Assembly: GCF_003583925.1 (NCBI RefSeq)
Contig: NZ_QYCN01000014.1
Coordinates: 14,105 to 78,104 of the forward strand
Direction of reading: 5' to 3'
Length of the DNA: 64,000 nt
DNA from: Hymenobacter rubripertinctus
GTDB taxonomy: Bacteria; Bacteroidota; Bacteroidia; Cytophagales; Hymenobacteraceae
Each line of letters begins with the position of its first letter. Position 1 is the stretch's first letter. Under the pieces are notes generated by a model. The model had not been told where the DNA came from and searched no databases. It saw nothing but the letters and a program-made list of their open reading frames with translations. A program made the translations under genes and the position numbers. Of this stretch, positions 31,830 to 40,137 are shown piece by piece.

Positions 31830-33023
31830 TTACCAGAATGATGGGCGTACGGCCGAACCCCGTTCCCGGCAGTCCACGCAATCCTTGGCCTTGGCTATGT
31901 AGGCGATTACCACTCCCATATCGCTATACACTCTGTCGATGGGCAGAAAGCCCGGGTTGCCGAAGGACGACTTCAGTTTGGCCGGCACGTCGGCCAGCTC
32001 CGTCTTGGGCGGCGTAACGTACACCGTGTCGGGCGGAACGCAGCTCTCGTAGCCGGAGCGCCGCCCCCAGCCCCTGGGCAGTTCGGGCTGGGCGATGAAC
32101 AGGCGCTGCTCGGTGGTGGAGTGCGCGCCCACAAAGCCGAGGGCCAAATCGTCGGGGTTGCGCAGATTCGAGATGTTGCCCACCACTTGCGCCGGCTGCG
32201 GATCGAACAAGGTGCCGATGCTTTCGGTGTTGCGGCGCAGCAGCTCCCAGTAGCCATACTCGGCCTGGGTGAGCACGTGCTGGCGCACCAGAATGCTGTA
32301 GCGGACGGCCAGCAGGGGCGAGTCGGGGGAAAGGGTTTGCACCCGGAAGTTGCTGACCACGTCTTTGGCCAGGGGAGTGGTTTTGCTGATGAGAATCCGG
32401 TTCGACTGGTCGCTGACCCAGCAGCTGAGCGGGTACCGCACCCGGATATCCCGCAGCTCGTTGAGGGCATTGTCGTACTCGATCAGGGGCTGGTAGGGGG
32501 GGCGGATTTCCCAGGTTTGCTCGTACTCCCAGCGGTAATACTGCGAGGCCCGCGTGTCGTCGTGGGTGCTGACGAACACCCTGACGCCGTCCGTTTCGGG
32601 CTTCCAGCTCACCTCATCGACGGGCACCGATAGCTTGACCGCCACAAAGTCCGAGGCGTAGTCCTGGCCCCGTTGGGTGGCAATGAGCAGCCGGTAGCGG
32701 CGGGCCGCGTCAAAGGTCAGCGTGGCCGAAACGTAGGTGCCCGCCGCCGTTTCGGCCAACGGATAGCGCGGGCCATTCTCCTGCTCAATGAACAGTTTGG
32801 CCTTCGTTTCGGCGGGCGGGGCCGTTTTGCTGGCCACCGCCGTCGTGCGCGAAAGCCGGATGGTGGTGCTCCCCCGGGCATTGAGAAACCCATCCACCAC
32901 CAAGTAGCTGGGCGGGGCACTCACGATGGCCGGGGCGTAGGGCTCCACGCAGCTGCCGGCCAGCCAGGCCAGCACCAGCACGCCGAGCCAGGACAGCCGG
33001 TGAAACACAAGGGACATCTTCAT
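31830..33023 (-). CDS. DUF4249 lipoprotein
   Basis: A 397-residue lipoprotein (lipobox LAGSC, Cys25) of the DUF4249 family, which is almost always encoded beside a TonB-dependent receptor in Bacteroidota. The family opening VEPYAPAIVSAPPSYLVVDGFLNARG...TIRLSRT follows the lipid anchor. It probably sits in the outer membrane and works with the receptor in import, much as SusD-type lipoproteins do, but this is inference. Its ATG follows the stop codon of the TonB receptor gene with no base between, so the two are translationally coupled. Confidence 0.88.
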   Translation of the reverse strand: MKMSLVFHRLSWLGVLVLAWLAGSCVEPYAPAIVSAPPSYLVVDGFLNARGSTTIRLSRTTAVASKTAPPAETKAKLFIEQENGPRYPLAETAAGTYVSATLTFDAARRYRLLIATQRGQDYASDFVAVKLSVPVDEVSWKPETDGVRVFVSTHDDTRASQYYRWEYEQTWEIRPPYQPLIEYDNALNELRDIRVRYPLSCWVSDQSNRILISKTTPLAKDVVSNFRVQTLSPDSPLLAVRYSILVRQHVLTQAEYGYWELLRRNTESIGTLFDPQPAQVVGNISNLRNPDDLALGFVGAHSTTEQRLFIAQPELPRGWGRRSGYESCVPPDTVYVTPPKTELADVPAKLKSSFGNPGFLPIDRVYSDMGVVIAYIAKAKDCVDCRERGSAVRPSFW

Positions 33024-35789
33024 CTAGAATTTGAAATTATAGGTGAGCGTAGGAATGGGGCGGCCAAAAATGGAAAGCTTGTAGCCCTTAATCTGGCCAT
33101 TCTCCGATTTGAAATAGATGGAGTACGGGTTCTGGCGGCCGGTCAGGTTGTAAACACCCAGCGTCCAGGAGCTGTGGGCCAGCTTTTTCACCTTATGGTT
33201 GCCCTCGATGTTGAGCGCAAAATCGGCCCGCAGGTAGTCGGGCACCCGGTAGGCGTTGCGGTCGGAGTAGAACACGCGCAACGAGTTGCCGGCGTAGTAC
33301 TTGGCAATGGGCAGCGTAATGGGCCGGCCGGTGCTGTAGGTGAAGTTGAGCGAGGTGCTGAAACGGCGGCTGAAGCGGTAGTTGCCAATCAGCGTCACGT
33401 CGTGGGGCTTGTCGAAGTTGCTGGGGTAGTAGGTGCCGCCGTTGATCTGGTCGGCGGGCGTGCCGGCATTGATGCGCACCAGGGCGCGGGAGTAGGTGTA
33501 GCTGATCCAGCCGTTGAGTTTGCCGGTCAGCTTCTTCACCATCAGCTCCACCCCGTAGGCCTTGCCCCGGGCATTCACAATGTCGGTTTCGATGTGGGGG
33601 TTGAGCAGCAGCACCGCCCCGCTCTTGTAGTCCACGAAGTCGCGCAAGGACTTGTAGTAGGTCTCCACCGATGTTTCGATGGTGTTGGATTTGAAGTTGC
33701 GGTAGTAGCCCACCGACACCTGGTCGCCCACCTGGGGCCGGATGTTGGCGTCGCTCAGCTTCCAGGTGTCGGCCGGCGAAACGGAGGCCGTATTGGTGAG
33801 CTGGCTGATATACTGGCGGGTGCGGTTGTAGCTGAACTTCACCGAGGCATTATCGGAGAGCGAGTAGCGGGCCGACACCCGGTACTCGGGGCCGTGGTAG
33901 GTGGCCAGCACTTTGCCCGCCGCGTAGCGAACGGTATCGAGAATAGTGCTTTCCGTGCGCGACTCGCCGGGGGCGTACTCGTACACGGTGCGGGGACCCA
34001 GGGCATGGTAGAGCGAGTAGCGCAGGCCCAGCGAAACGGACAGCCGCTGGGTCAGGTCGATGCGGTCGGAGAGGTAGAGGGCGCTTTCCAGCGCCTGTTC
34101 CCGGGCCAGCACGTTGGGCCGGATCAGCGACTCTTCCCCCAACGGCCGCAGCGCCCCCGGCTGCACCTGGTAGAGCAGCGTGCTCACGCCAAAATCGAGG
34201 GAGTGTTTCGGGTTAGGAAAGTAGCTGAAATCGGCCCGCCCGCTGGTCTGGTTGATGGCGTACTGGAGCCGGGAGGCATTCACCGGATTCTGCTCGCTGG
34301 TAATGTCGTAGTCGTAGTGGGTATAGGCCCCGGTCAGCACCCCGTAGAGCTGGTTGTTGAAGTTGTGGCGCCATTTCAGGCTGGCCGTTTTGTTGAGGTA
34401 CTGGTAGGTGGTGTCGCTGGCCAGCCGGAACCGGTCGGTGCTCAGGTAACCGGTCGCGTACACCGTGTTCTTCTCGTTGATTTCGTGGCTGAGGTGGGCG
34501 CTCAGGTCCGAGAAGGCGGCCGAGCTGCGCTGAAAGGCCTTGTTGGAAAGCCGCCGCAGCAGCCAGTCGGAATAGCTGGCCCGGCCCCCGATCAGAAACG
34601 AGCTTTTATCCTTGATGATGGGGCCTTCGAGCGTGAGCCGGCTGGTGAGCGGCCCGATGCCGCCCGCCCCACTGAACTTCTTCTTGTTGCCCTCGCGGCT
34701 GGAAATATCGAGCACCGAGGACAGCCGCCCCCCGTACTTGGCCGGAATGGCGCTTTTGTAGAGCTCCACGCCCTGCAAAATGTCGGGGTTGAAGGCCGAG
34801 AAGAACCCGAACAGGTGGGACGGATTGTAAATGGTCATGTCGTTGAACAGGATCAGGTTCTGGTCCGTGTTGCCACCCCGCACGTTGAGGCCGGTGCTGC
34901 CTTCGCCCACCGACTTCACCCCCGGCAGCGTGAGCACCACCCGCAGAATATCGGTTTCGCCGAAGGCCGTGGGCACCTGGCGCATGGTTTTGATGTCGAG
35001 CTTTTCCAGGCCCATCTGCATGCCCGATACGTTCTTGTCTTTCTCGCCTTCGATAACGACTTCCTTGAGGGTGGTAATGTCTTCCTCCACCTCAATCTCC
35101 AGGCGGCCACTGCCTTTGAGAATCACCTGGCGCTGGGTGTTCTTGCTGCCCACGCTGCGCACCTTCAGCGTGTAGCGGCCGGCCGGCAGCGTGAGCGAGT
35201 AAAACCCAAACTGATCGGTACTGGTGCCCACGCTCGGCGACTCGCTGAAGATGGTGGCCCCCACCACGGGCTCCCCCGATTTGAGCTCCTTGATATGGCC
35301 GGCCAGCGTGACGGGGCCACTGCCGCCGCCCAGCCCTATTTCGTGCACCTGGTACTCCGCCGCACTCACGTAGCGCGAACGGCCGGGAGCGGCCGCCGGA
35401 GCCGTGGCCTCAGGCGTCGCCGCCAGCGCATCGGGGGGCGAGCCCACCGGCCGGAAAAAGGCCCTGGGCAGTTGCAGGTCGGGGGCCGGGGCCGTTGTAA
35501 TGAACACCCACCGCTCGTGGCCGAAGGCGAAGTGAAAAGGCGTATTCCGGAAGGCGCGTTCCAGCACGGTGGCTACCGGCTGCTCGCGCACCTGCACACT
35601 CACCCGGAACGTGTCGAGCTGGGCCGCGTCGTAGTAAAAACGATAATCGGTCTGAATCTCCAGCTCGTGCACGAATTGCCCGAACGGCAGGTGCCGGAAG
35701 TCGCCGGTAACGGTTTTGGGGCCGGCCTGCTGAGCGTAACCGCTTCCGTTGGCAAGCAGCACTAGTAAAAGAAGGTAGATAATTCTCAT
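33024..35789 (-). CDS. TonB-dependent outer-membrane receptor with STN and carboxypeptidase-like domains
   Basis: A 921-residue outer-membrane active transporter. The signal peptide (about residues 1-20, ending GYAQQ) is followed by an STN (secretin/TonB N-terminal) domain at about 28-110 (DFRHLPFGQFVHELEIQTDYRFYYD). A carboxypeptidase-regulatory-like domain follows at about 165-250 (LAGHIKELKSGEPVVGATIFSES). The plug begins near 262 (MRQVPTAFGETDILRVVLTLPGV, with LNVRGGNTDQNLILFNDMTIYN). A 22-strand barrel ends in PIPTLTYNFKF. An STN domain usually means transmembrane signalling to an anti-sigma factor, but no sigma/anti-sigma pair is in the window. It leads the coupled trio with the DUF4249 and MG2-like genes. 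Confidence 0.93.
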   Translation of the reverse strand: MRIIYLLLLVLLANGSGYAQQAGPKTVTGDFRHLPFGQFVHELEIQTDYRFYYDAAQLDTFRVSVQVREQPVATVLERAFRNTPFHFAFGHERWVFITTAPAPDLQLPRAFFRPVGSPPDALAATPEATAPAAAPGRSRYVSAAEYQVHEIGLGGGSGPVTLAGHIKELKSGEPVVGATIFSESPSVGTSTDQFGFYSLTLPAGRYTLKVRSVGSKNTQRQVILKGSGRLEIEVEEDITTLKEVVIEGEKDKNVSGMQMGLEKLDIKTMRQVPTAFGETDILRVVLTLPGVKSVGEGSTGLNVRGGNTDQNLILFNDMTIYNPSHLFGFFSAFNPDILQGVELYKSAIPAKYGGRLSSVLDISSREGNKKKFSGAGGIGPLTSRLTLEGPIIKDKSSFLIGGRASYSDWLLRRLSNKAFQRSSAAFSDLSAHLSHEINEKNTVYATGYLSTDRFRLASDTTYQYLNKTASLKWRHNFNNQLYGVLTGAYTHYDYDITSEQNPVNASRLQYAINQTSGRADFSYFPNPKHSLDFGVSTLLYQVQPGALRPLGEESLIRPNVLAREQALESALYLSDRIDLTQRLSVSLGLRYSLYHALGPRTVYEYAPGESRTESTILDTVRYAAGKVLATYHGPEYRVSARYSLSDNASVKFSYNRTRQYISQLTNTASVSPADTWKLSDANIRPQVGDQVSVGYYRNFKSNTIETSVETYYKSLRDFVDYKSGAVLLLNPHIETDIVNARGKAYGVELMVKKLTGKLNGWISYTYSRALVRINAGTPADQINGGTYYPSNFDKPHDVTLIGNYRFSRRFSTSLNFTYSTGRPITLPIAKYYAGNSLRVFYSDRNAYRVPDYLRADFALNIEGNHKVKKLAHSSWTLGVYNLTGRQNPYSIYFKSENGQIKGYKLSIFGRPIPTLTYNFKF

Positions 35790-35846
35790 GCGGGCGCAGC
35801 TGCCTGATTATTGATGGGTGTAGGGCTGAATAGGTTAACCAAAAGG

Positions 35847-36689
35847 CTAGGGCAGCAGCAGGCTGTTGTAAAAATTACTTAATGCGAGAAAATCACTCTC
35901 GAAGCTTTTCTTCTTGAGCTTTAGTTTGTTTTTGCGCATGTAAATTCTAACCTCCGAAATATGGTCTTTAAATAAATTATAGACCGAACGCTTGGAGCGA
36001 ATCGGATAGTAACGGCCATCTTTTCTGGCAAATAATTTTTCATCCGCAAGGTATTCTATGATTACCGTTTGATTGGCGATGTTCTTCTGTATTTTTTTGG
36101 CGCGCCGGGCCAGAACGCTGATGGGCTTATCCCGGAGCAGGACTTCATAATAGCCAGTCGCCAACGTGTTTTTTGCGCTGCTATCGGCTAGTATCCGGAT
36201 AAAGTAATGGTTGTTTATCGTGAAATACGTTAGTTTTTCATCAACCAAACGCACCAGTAGCGGGCTGGTGTTCTGCGCCAGAACTACCTGGTCTAATAGC
36301 GCATCGTATTTTAAGCGCGTTTGCTGAAACAGGTGGCCGTTGTAGTGCACGGTGCCGGGCTGGACTTCCGGAATCAGAAAAAAAGGGTGGCCAATCTGGC
36401 GGCTGCCTTGTTTGGCGTACTCCACGTATTCAGGGCCATTATACAATTGCGAATGAGCCCCGAAGGCATCGTCGTAGAGCCGCAAAACAGTGCTGGTGTC
36501 CGCCGCGGGCAATAGGGCCGAAGGGGTGGTTTGGCCGTGGACGGGGAGCTGGAACAGGGCGAAAGCCAGCAGGCACGCCAGCCACCTGCAAAACAACGGA
36601 TAAGGATTTGCGGGATGTTGGCCGTGGGTTGGCAGATGAGTAGTAGCTAAAAAATATAAACCAGGTTCACCGGTAATCAACTGGCGCAT
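35847..36689 (-). CDS. Exported protein of unknown function, upstream of TonB receptor
   Basis: A 280-residue protein not recognised as a known family. The predicted signal peptide starts only around residue 31 (PLFCRWLACLLAFALFQLPVHG), so translation may begin at an internal TTG (Leu32) instead of the ATG at 36689; no ATG lies between. The mature sequence has mixed alpha-beta character (YNGPEYVEYAKQGSRQIGHPFFL, LTYFTINNHYFIRI). It ends with a basic, helical, lysine-rich segment (SEVRIYMRKNKLKLKKKSF). The second half (35850-36200) is clearly AT-rich compared with the rest of the region. It is 57 bases upstream of the TonB receptor in the same direction, so it probably belongs to the same transcription unit. 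Confidence 0.7.
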   Translation of the reverse strand: MRQLITGEPGLYFLATTHLPTHGQHPANPYPLFCRWLACLLAFALFQLPVHGQTTPSALLPAADTSTVLRLYDDAFGAHSQLYNGPEYVEYAKQGSRQIGHPFFLIPEVQPGTVHYNGHLFQQTRLKYDALLDQVVLAQNTSPLLVRLVDEKLTYFTINNHYFIRILADSSAKNTLATGYYEVLLRDKPISVLARRAKKIQKNIANQTVIIEYLADEKLFARKDGRYYPIRSKRSVYNLFKDHISEVRIYMRKNKLKLKKKSFESDFLALSNFYNSLLLP

Positions 36690-36956
36690 AGAGTTCTTGC
36701 GGGTAAGTGGGGTGTTTTCAATGCAGGCAGTACGCTCGGGCTGCCCCTGTCCCTAACGTGTCGATAATGGTGGCCGGCTGGCGTTTGGCCGGCTGCTCTG
36801 GGCAGGCCCAGGGTGCCAGGTATTCCGGCAGCCGGCGGGCCGGCGGAGGCAAGGACAGCAACCGGCGAAGTGAGGTTGCGCCCCGCTCCGTCGCCACCCT
36901 CACTGGTACGCGCCAGCGGCCTGCCGTTGTGGGGCTGGCCGGGCAGCGTGCGGCGT

Positions 36957-36964
36957 CAAAAGTA
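36957..36964 (-). promoter_or_regulatory. Candidate -7 box for the TonB operon
   Basis: TACTTTTG on the minus strand matches TAnnTTTG but lies about 270 bases before the first ATG, and no TTG is correctly placed. Confidence 0.25.
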
Positions 36965-37025
36965 CCAGAAGAATTGGTTTGCAGCGGCCCGGGCAGCAGG
37001 GCGTAGTCCCGGGGGCGCGCACCTG

Positions 37026-37096
37026 AATAGCCCCGCGGGCAGAGCCCGCCCAACAACGCACGGGCACCCCGGGGCCGGGGGACGGCCCGGGCTATT
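37026..37096 (-). terminator. Hairpin after the EamA gene
   Basis: AATAGCCC and GGGCTATT enclose nested GC-rich complementary segments, ending 17 bases before the stop codon of the transporter gene. Confidence 0.5.
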
Positions 37097-37112
37097 GCGG
37101 TGGGCAGCCGGG

Positions 37113-38039
37113 TCAGGCTTTGCGCTTGCGGCCGCCCAGCACCACCAGGGCCACGGCCACGGTAATCAGGGCCGCCCCGCCCAGCATTTTCGGGCCGGGC
37201 ACTTCGCCCAGGAAGGCCCAGCCCAGCAGCACCGCTACCACCGGGTTCACGAAGGCGTAGGTGCCCGCCAGGGCCGGCTCCACCACCCGTAGCAGCCAGA
37301 TATAGGCCGTGAAGCCCACGATGCTGCCGAACGTGACCAGGTAGATGTAGGCCAGCCAGGACGTGGTGGTGACCTGGCTGAAGTGGAAGCCGGTGGCGTC
37401 GCCGCGCAGCAGGCCCACCAGCAGCATCAGCAGGCCGCCGCAGAGCATCTGCATGCCGCCCGAGAGGAAGGGCGAGGGGGCCGGCTGGTGGTTTTTGGAG
37501 TAGAGCGAGCCAATGGCCCAGACCAGGGCCGCCGTGAGCACCAGGCCCATGCCCAGGGCCTCGTGGCCGGGCTTGGCTACGTGGCTTGCCCCGGGCGTGC
37601 GGGCCAGCAGGTACACGCCCCCCAGCCCGATGGCCAGCCCCACCGCCACCAGGGGCCGGGGCCGCTGCGAAATACCGCTCCACCAACCCAGCACCGCCAG
37701 AAACATGGGCACCGTGGCTACCAGCAGCGCCGTCAGGCCCGTGGGCAGGTACTGCTCGCCCAGCGTGACGCCCCCGTTGCCGAAGCCCAGCAGGCAGGTG
37801 CCGATGATGAAGGCCGTGAGCCAGCCCTGGCGGGTAGGGGCCGGCTCGCCCCGCCAGCGCATAAAGCCGTAGAGCAGCAGCCCCGCCAGCGCGTAGCGGG
37901 TGCCCGCCATCAGCAGGGGCGGAATGGAATCGATGGCGAACCGGATGCCCAGGTAGGTGGAGCCCCAGATAATGTAGAGCGAAGCAAAGGCCAGCAGAAT
38001 GGCCGCCCGGGAGGGCGCGGGGGAGGAGGTGGGGAGCAT
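37113..38039 (-). CDS. EamA family (DMT superfamily) transporter
   Basis: A 308-residue inner-membrane transporter of the drug/metabolite superfamily with ten predicted helices in two EamA repeats (about residues 10-145 and 165-300). The first repeat opens ASLYIIWGSTYLGIRFAIDSIPPLLMAGTRYALAG and the second contains LTAALVWAIGSLYSKNHQ and GFTAYIWLLRVVEPALAGTYAFVNPVVAVLLGW, the usual signatures. Members export amino acids, nucleosides or drugs; the substrate cannot be read from sequence. The start at 38039 (MLPTSSPAPSRAAILLAFA) is chosen because the longer upstream frame lacks membrane character and crosses the inverted repeat at 38086-38234. Confidence 0.9.
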   Translation of the reverse strand: MLPTSSPAPSRAAILLAFASLYIIWGSTYLGIRFAIDSIPPLLMAGTRYALAGLLLYGFMRWRGEPAPTRQGWLTAFIIGTCLLGFGNGGVTLGEQYLPTGLTALLVATVPMFLAVLGWWSGISQRPRPLVAVGLAIGLGGVYLLARTPGASHVAKPGHEALGMGLVLTAALVWAIGSLYSKNHQPAPSPFLSGGMQMLCGGLLMLLVGLLRGDATGFHFSQVTTTSWLAYIYLVTFGSIVGFTAYIWLLRVVEPALAGTYAFVNPVVAVLLGWAFLGEVPGPKMLGGAALITVAVALVVLGGRKRKA

Positions 38040-38059
38040 GAAGCGCGTAAAAGCTGCCG

Positions 38060-38067
38060 CGAAGGTA
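38060..38067 (-). promoter_or_regulatory. Weak -7 box for the EamA gene
   Basis: TACCTTCG on the minus strand differs from TAnnTTTG at one position and is 21 bases before the ATG. Confidence 0.25.
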
Positions 38068-38085
38068 CGCCCGAACAAGCCGTAG

Positions 38086-38234
38086 CGCGAAAGTTCGTTG
38101 CGCGACGAGCACGGCGAGTATCCCCACTGAAACCCACGTAGTCGGCAGCCCTGGCAGAAACGTTGCCGGCCAGACCGGCATGGCGTCCCGCTGCCCCGGA
38201 ACTCGCTCCACTCGTCGCGCAACGGACTTTCGCG
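38086..38234. repeat. Inverted repeat element between EamA and M1 peptidase genes
   Basis: Arms of 24 bases (38086-38109 and 38211-38234; CGCGAAAGTTCGTTGCGCGA and complement) differ at one position and enclose 101 bases of non-coding DNA. A similar GCGAAAGT...GAGCAC.G.GAGTATCC string occurs at about 2303-2341. Confidence 0.75.
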
Positions 38235-38310
38235 CCACGGCGTGCTCCGGTGCACGCGGCGTTTACCCGCCAGCCCCGTTCTTTGCCAGCCCACCACACT
38301 CGCCTTCCCC

Positions 38311-39978
38311 GTGCGCCTTTCCATTCTTCTGCTGCTGGCCGCCCTGCCCGGCCTCTCCCGGCCCGTGGCGGCCCAGCTGCTGCAAGCGGCCCCTACCTTC
38401 ACCCGCGCCGATTCGCTCCGGGGCCACCTCACGGCTTTGCGCACCTGCTACGATATCAACTACTACCACCTCGATGTGCGCCTCGACGTGGCCGGCCGCG
38501 CCATCCGGGGCTCCAACGAGTTCCGGTTCACGGCCACCCGGGATTTTACCCGTTTGCAGTTCGATCTGTTTGCCAACCTGACCGTGGAGAAAGTGGAGTA
38601 CGAGGGCCAGCCGCTGCCCTTCACCCGCGAGTTCAACGCCGTATTCGTCACCTTCCCCGAAACCATCCGGCAGGGCCGGCGCGCCGCCTTCACGGTGTAC
38701 TATGGGGGCCGGCCCACGGTGGCCGAAAACGCGCCCTGGGACGGGGGCTTCGTGTTTGCCGCGCACGCCGGGGGCCAGCCCTGGGTGGCTACGGCCTGCC
38801 AGGGCGTGGGGGGCAGCATCTGGTGGCCCTGCAAAGACCACCAGGCCGACGAGGTGGATTCCATGCTCATCAGCGTGACGGTGCCCAAAGGCCTGACCGA
38901 TGTATCCAACGGCCGGTTGCGCCGCACTACCAGGCTCAAGGGCGGGGCCACCCGCTTCGACTGGTTCGTGGGCAACCCCATCAACAACTATGATGTGGCC
39001 CTGAACGTGGCCAACTACGCCCACTTCCAGGATACCTACGCCGGCGAGCTGGGGCCGCTCAGCCTCGATTACTGGGTACTGCCCGAGAATATCGGCAAAG
39101 CGAAAAAGCAGTTCGGCGCGAACGTGCAGCCCATGCTCAAAAGCATGGAATACTGGTTCGGGCCGTATCCTTTCTATCAGGATGGCTATAAGCTCATCGA
39201 AACGCCCCACCTCGGCATGGAGCACCAGAGCGCCGTGGCCTACGGCAACGAGTACCAGAACGGCTACCGGGGCCAGGACCGTTCGGGCACCGGCTGGGGT
39301 CTGAAGTGGGACTTCATCATCATCCATGAAAGCGGCCACGAGTGGTTCGGCAACAGCATCACCAGCCAGGACATTGCCGATATGTGGATTCACGAGGCCT
39401 TTACCACCTACTCGGAGGCCCTGTTCGTGGAAAGCCAGTTCGGCCAGGAGGCCGCCCGCCAGTACCTCCACGGCCAGCGCCGCAACATCCGCCACGATGC
39501 GCCCATCATCGGCCCCTACGAGGTGAACGAGGAGGGCTCCTCCGACATGTACGATAAGGGCAGCAACCTGCTCCACCTCATCCGCACCAGCTACGTGCCC
39601 GACGACGCCCGGTGGCGGGCGCTGCTGCGGGGCCTCTCCCGTACCTTCTACCACCAGACCGTCACCACGGAGCAAATCGTGGACTACTTCAACCAGCAAA
39701 CCGGCCAGCCCCTCACGCCCGTCTTCGACCAGTACCTGCGCCACACCAGCCTGCCGGTGCTGGAGGTGCGCTTCCCGGCCACCGGCCCGCCCCTGGCCCG
39801 CTGGATTGCCGCGGTGCCCGGTTTCGCGCTGCCCGCCCGCATCCGGGTGCGGGGCGCCGCCGGTTTCGTGGCCCTGCCCCTGACCACGACCTTCCAGCCG
39901 GTGAGCCTGCCGGGGCTGACGAAGGAAAACCTGGAGGTGGACACCGGGAACCAGTACATCGGGGTGCTGGTGGAGTAG
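38311..39978 (+). CDS. M1 family aminopeptidase, secreted
   Basis: A zinc aminopeptidase of the M1 family, 555 residues if it starts at the GTG at 38311. That start gives a good signal peptide (RLSILLLLAALPGLSRPVAAQ); there is no ATG before it, and a further GTG 23 codons upstream gives a longer, unlikely leader. The catalytic HESGH is at 339-343 and the third zinc ligand is Glu362 (WIHEAF), both intact. The exopeptidase motif is GMEHQ instead of GAMEN, a variation common in bacterial M1 subfamilies. It is expected to trim peptides in the periplasm or outside the cell. A REP-like repeat begins right after the stop codon. Confidence 0.9.
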   Translation: MRLSILLLLAALPGLSRPVAAQLLQAAPTFTRADSLRGHLTALRTCYDINYYHLDVRLDVAGRAIRGSNEFRFTATRDFTRLQFDLFANLTVEKVEYEGQPLPFTREFNAVFVTFPETIRQGRRAAFTVYYGGRPTVAENAPWDGGFVFAAHAGGQPWVATACQGVGGSIWWPCKDHQADEVDSMLISVTVPKGLTDVSNGRLRRTTRLKGGATRFDWFVGNPINNYDVALNVANYAHFQDTYAGELGPLSLDYWVLPENIGKAKKQFGANVQPMLKSMEYWFGPYPFYQDGYKLIETPHLGMEHQSAVAYGNEYQNGYRGQDRSGTGWGLKWDFIIIHESGHEWFGNSITSQDIADMWIHEAFTTYSEALFVESQFGQEAARQYLHGQRRNIRHDAPIIGPYEVNEEGSSDMYDKGSNLLHLIRTSYVPDDARWRALLRGLSRTFYHQTVTTEQIVDYFNQQTGQPLTPVFDQYLRHTSLPVLEVRFPATGPPLARWIAAVPGFALPARIRVRGAAGFVALPLTTTFQPVSLPGLTKENLEVDTGNQYIGVLVE

Positions 39979-40070
39979 CTGGCATTCCGACGCAGGAGGA
40001 ATCCGGGTCAAGTCATCGAACGATGCAGTTCTACGGCTTGACCCGGATTCCTGCTGCGTCGGAATGACAG
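39979..40070. repeat. REP-like inverted repeat (TCATTCCGA variant), copy 3
   Basis: Arms of 34 bases (39979-40012 and 40037-40070) are near-perfect complements and enclose 24 bases. It starts at the first base after the M1 peptidase stop codon and may serve as its terminator. The ends (CATTCCGACGCAGGAGGAAT) resemble those of copies 1 and 2. Confidence 0.85.
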
Positions 40071-40092
40071 TTTACATCCCCGCCGCAACCGC

Positions 40093-40100
40093 TACCTTTG
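40093..40100 (+). promoter_or_regulatory. Candidate -7 box for lpdA
   Basis: TACCTTTG, a perfect TAnnTTTG, 38 bases before the lpdA ATG. The expected -33 position reads TTTA rather than TTG. Confidence 0.45.
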
Positions 40101-40137
40101 CGCCCAGTTGATTTCCACCGAATTCACTCGCTTACCT

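Larger units (their letters stand above)
36690..37112. other. GC-rich intergenic region without convincing gene
   Basis: About 420 bases. It holds a TACTTTTG box (36957-36964, minus) that could drive the operon at 36689 with a long leader, and a large hairpin ending the EamA gene (37026-37096). The open frames here have no domain or signal. Confidence 0.55.

Noticed and set aside
32673..35765. Open frame of about 1030 codons antisense to the TonB receptor
   Set aside because: Same cause as above: the mirror frame of a GC-rich gene. No domain or signal peptide is visible.
36813..37292. Plus-strand gene beside the EamA gene
   Set aside because: It runs through the transporter's terminator and coding region in the opposite direction and has no protein-like features.
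36718..38238. 506-codon minus-strand frame overlapping the EamA gene
   Set aside because: It lies in another frame of the transporter gene, which has ten clear membrane helices.
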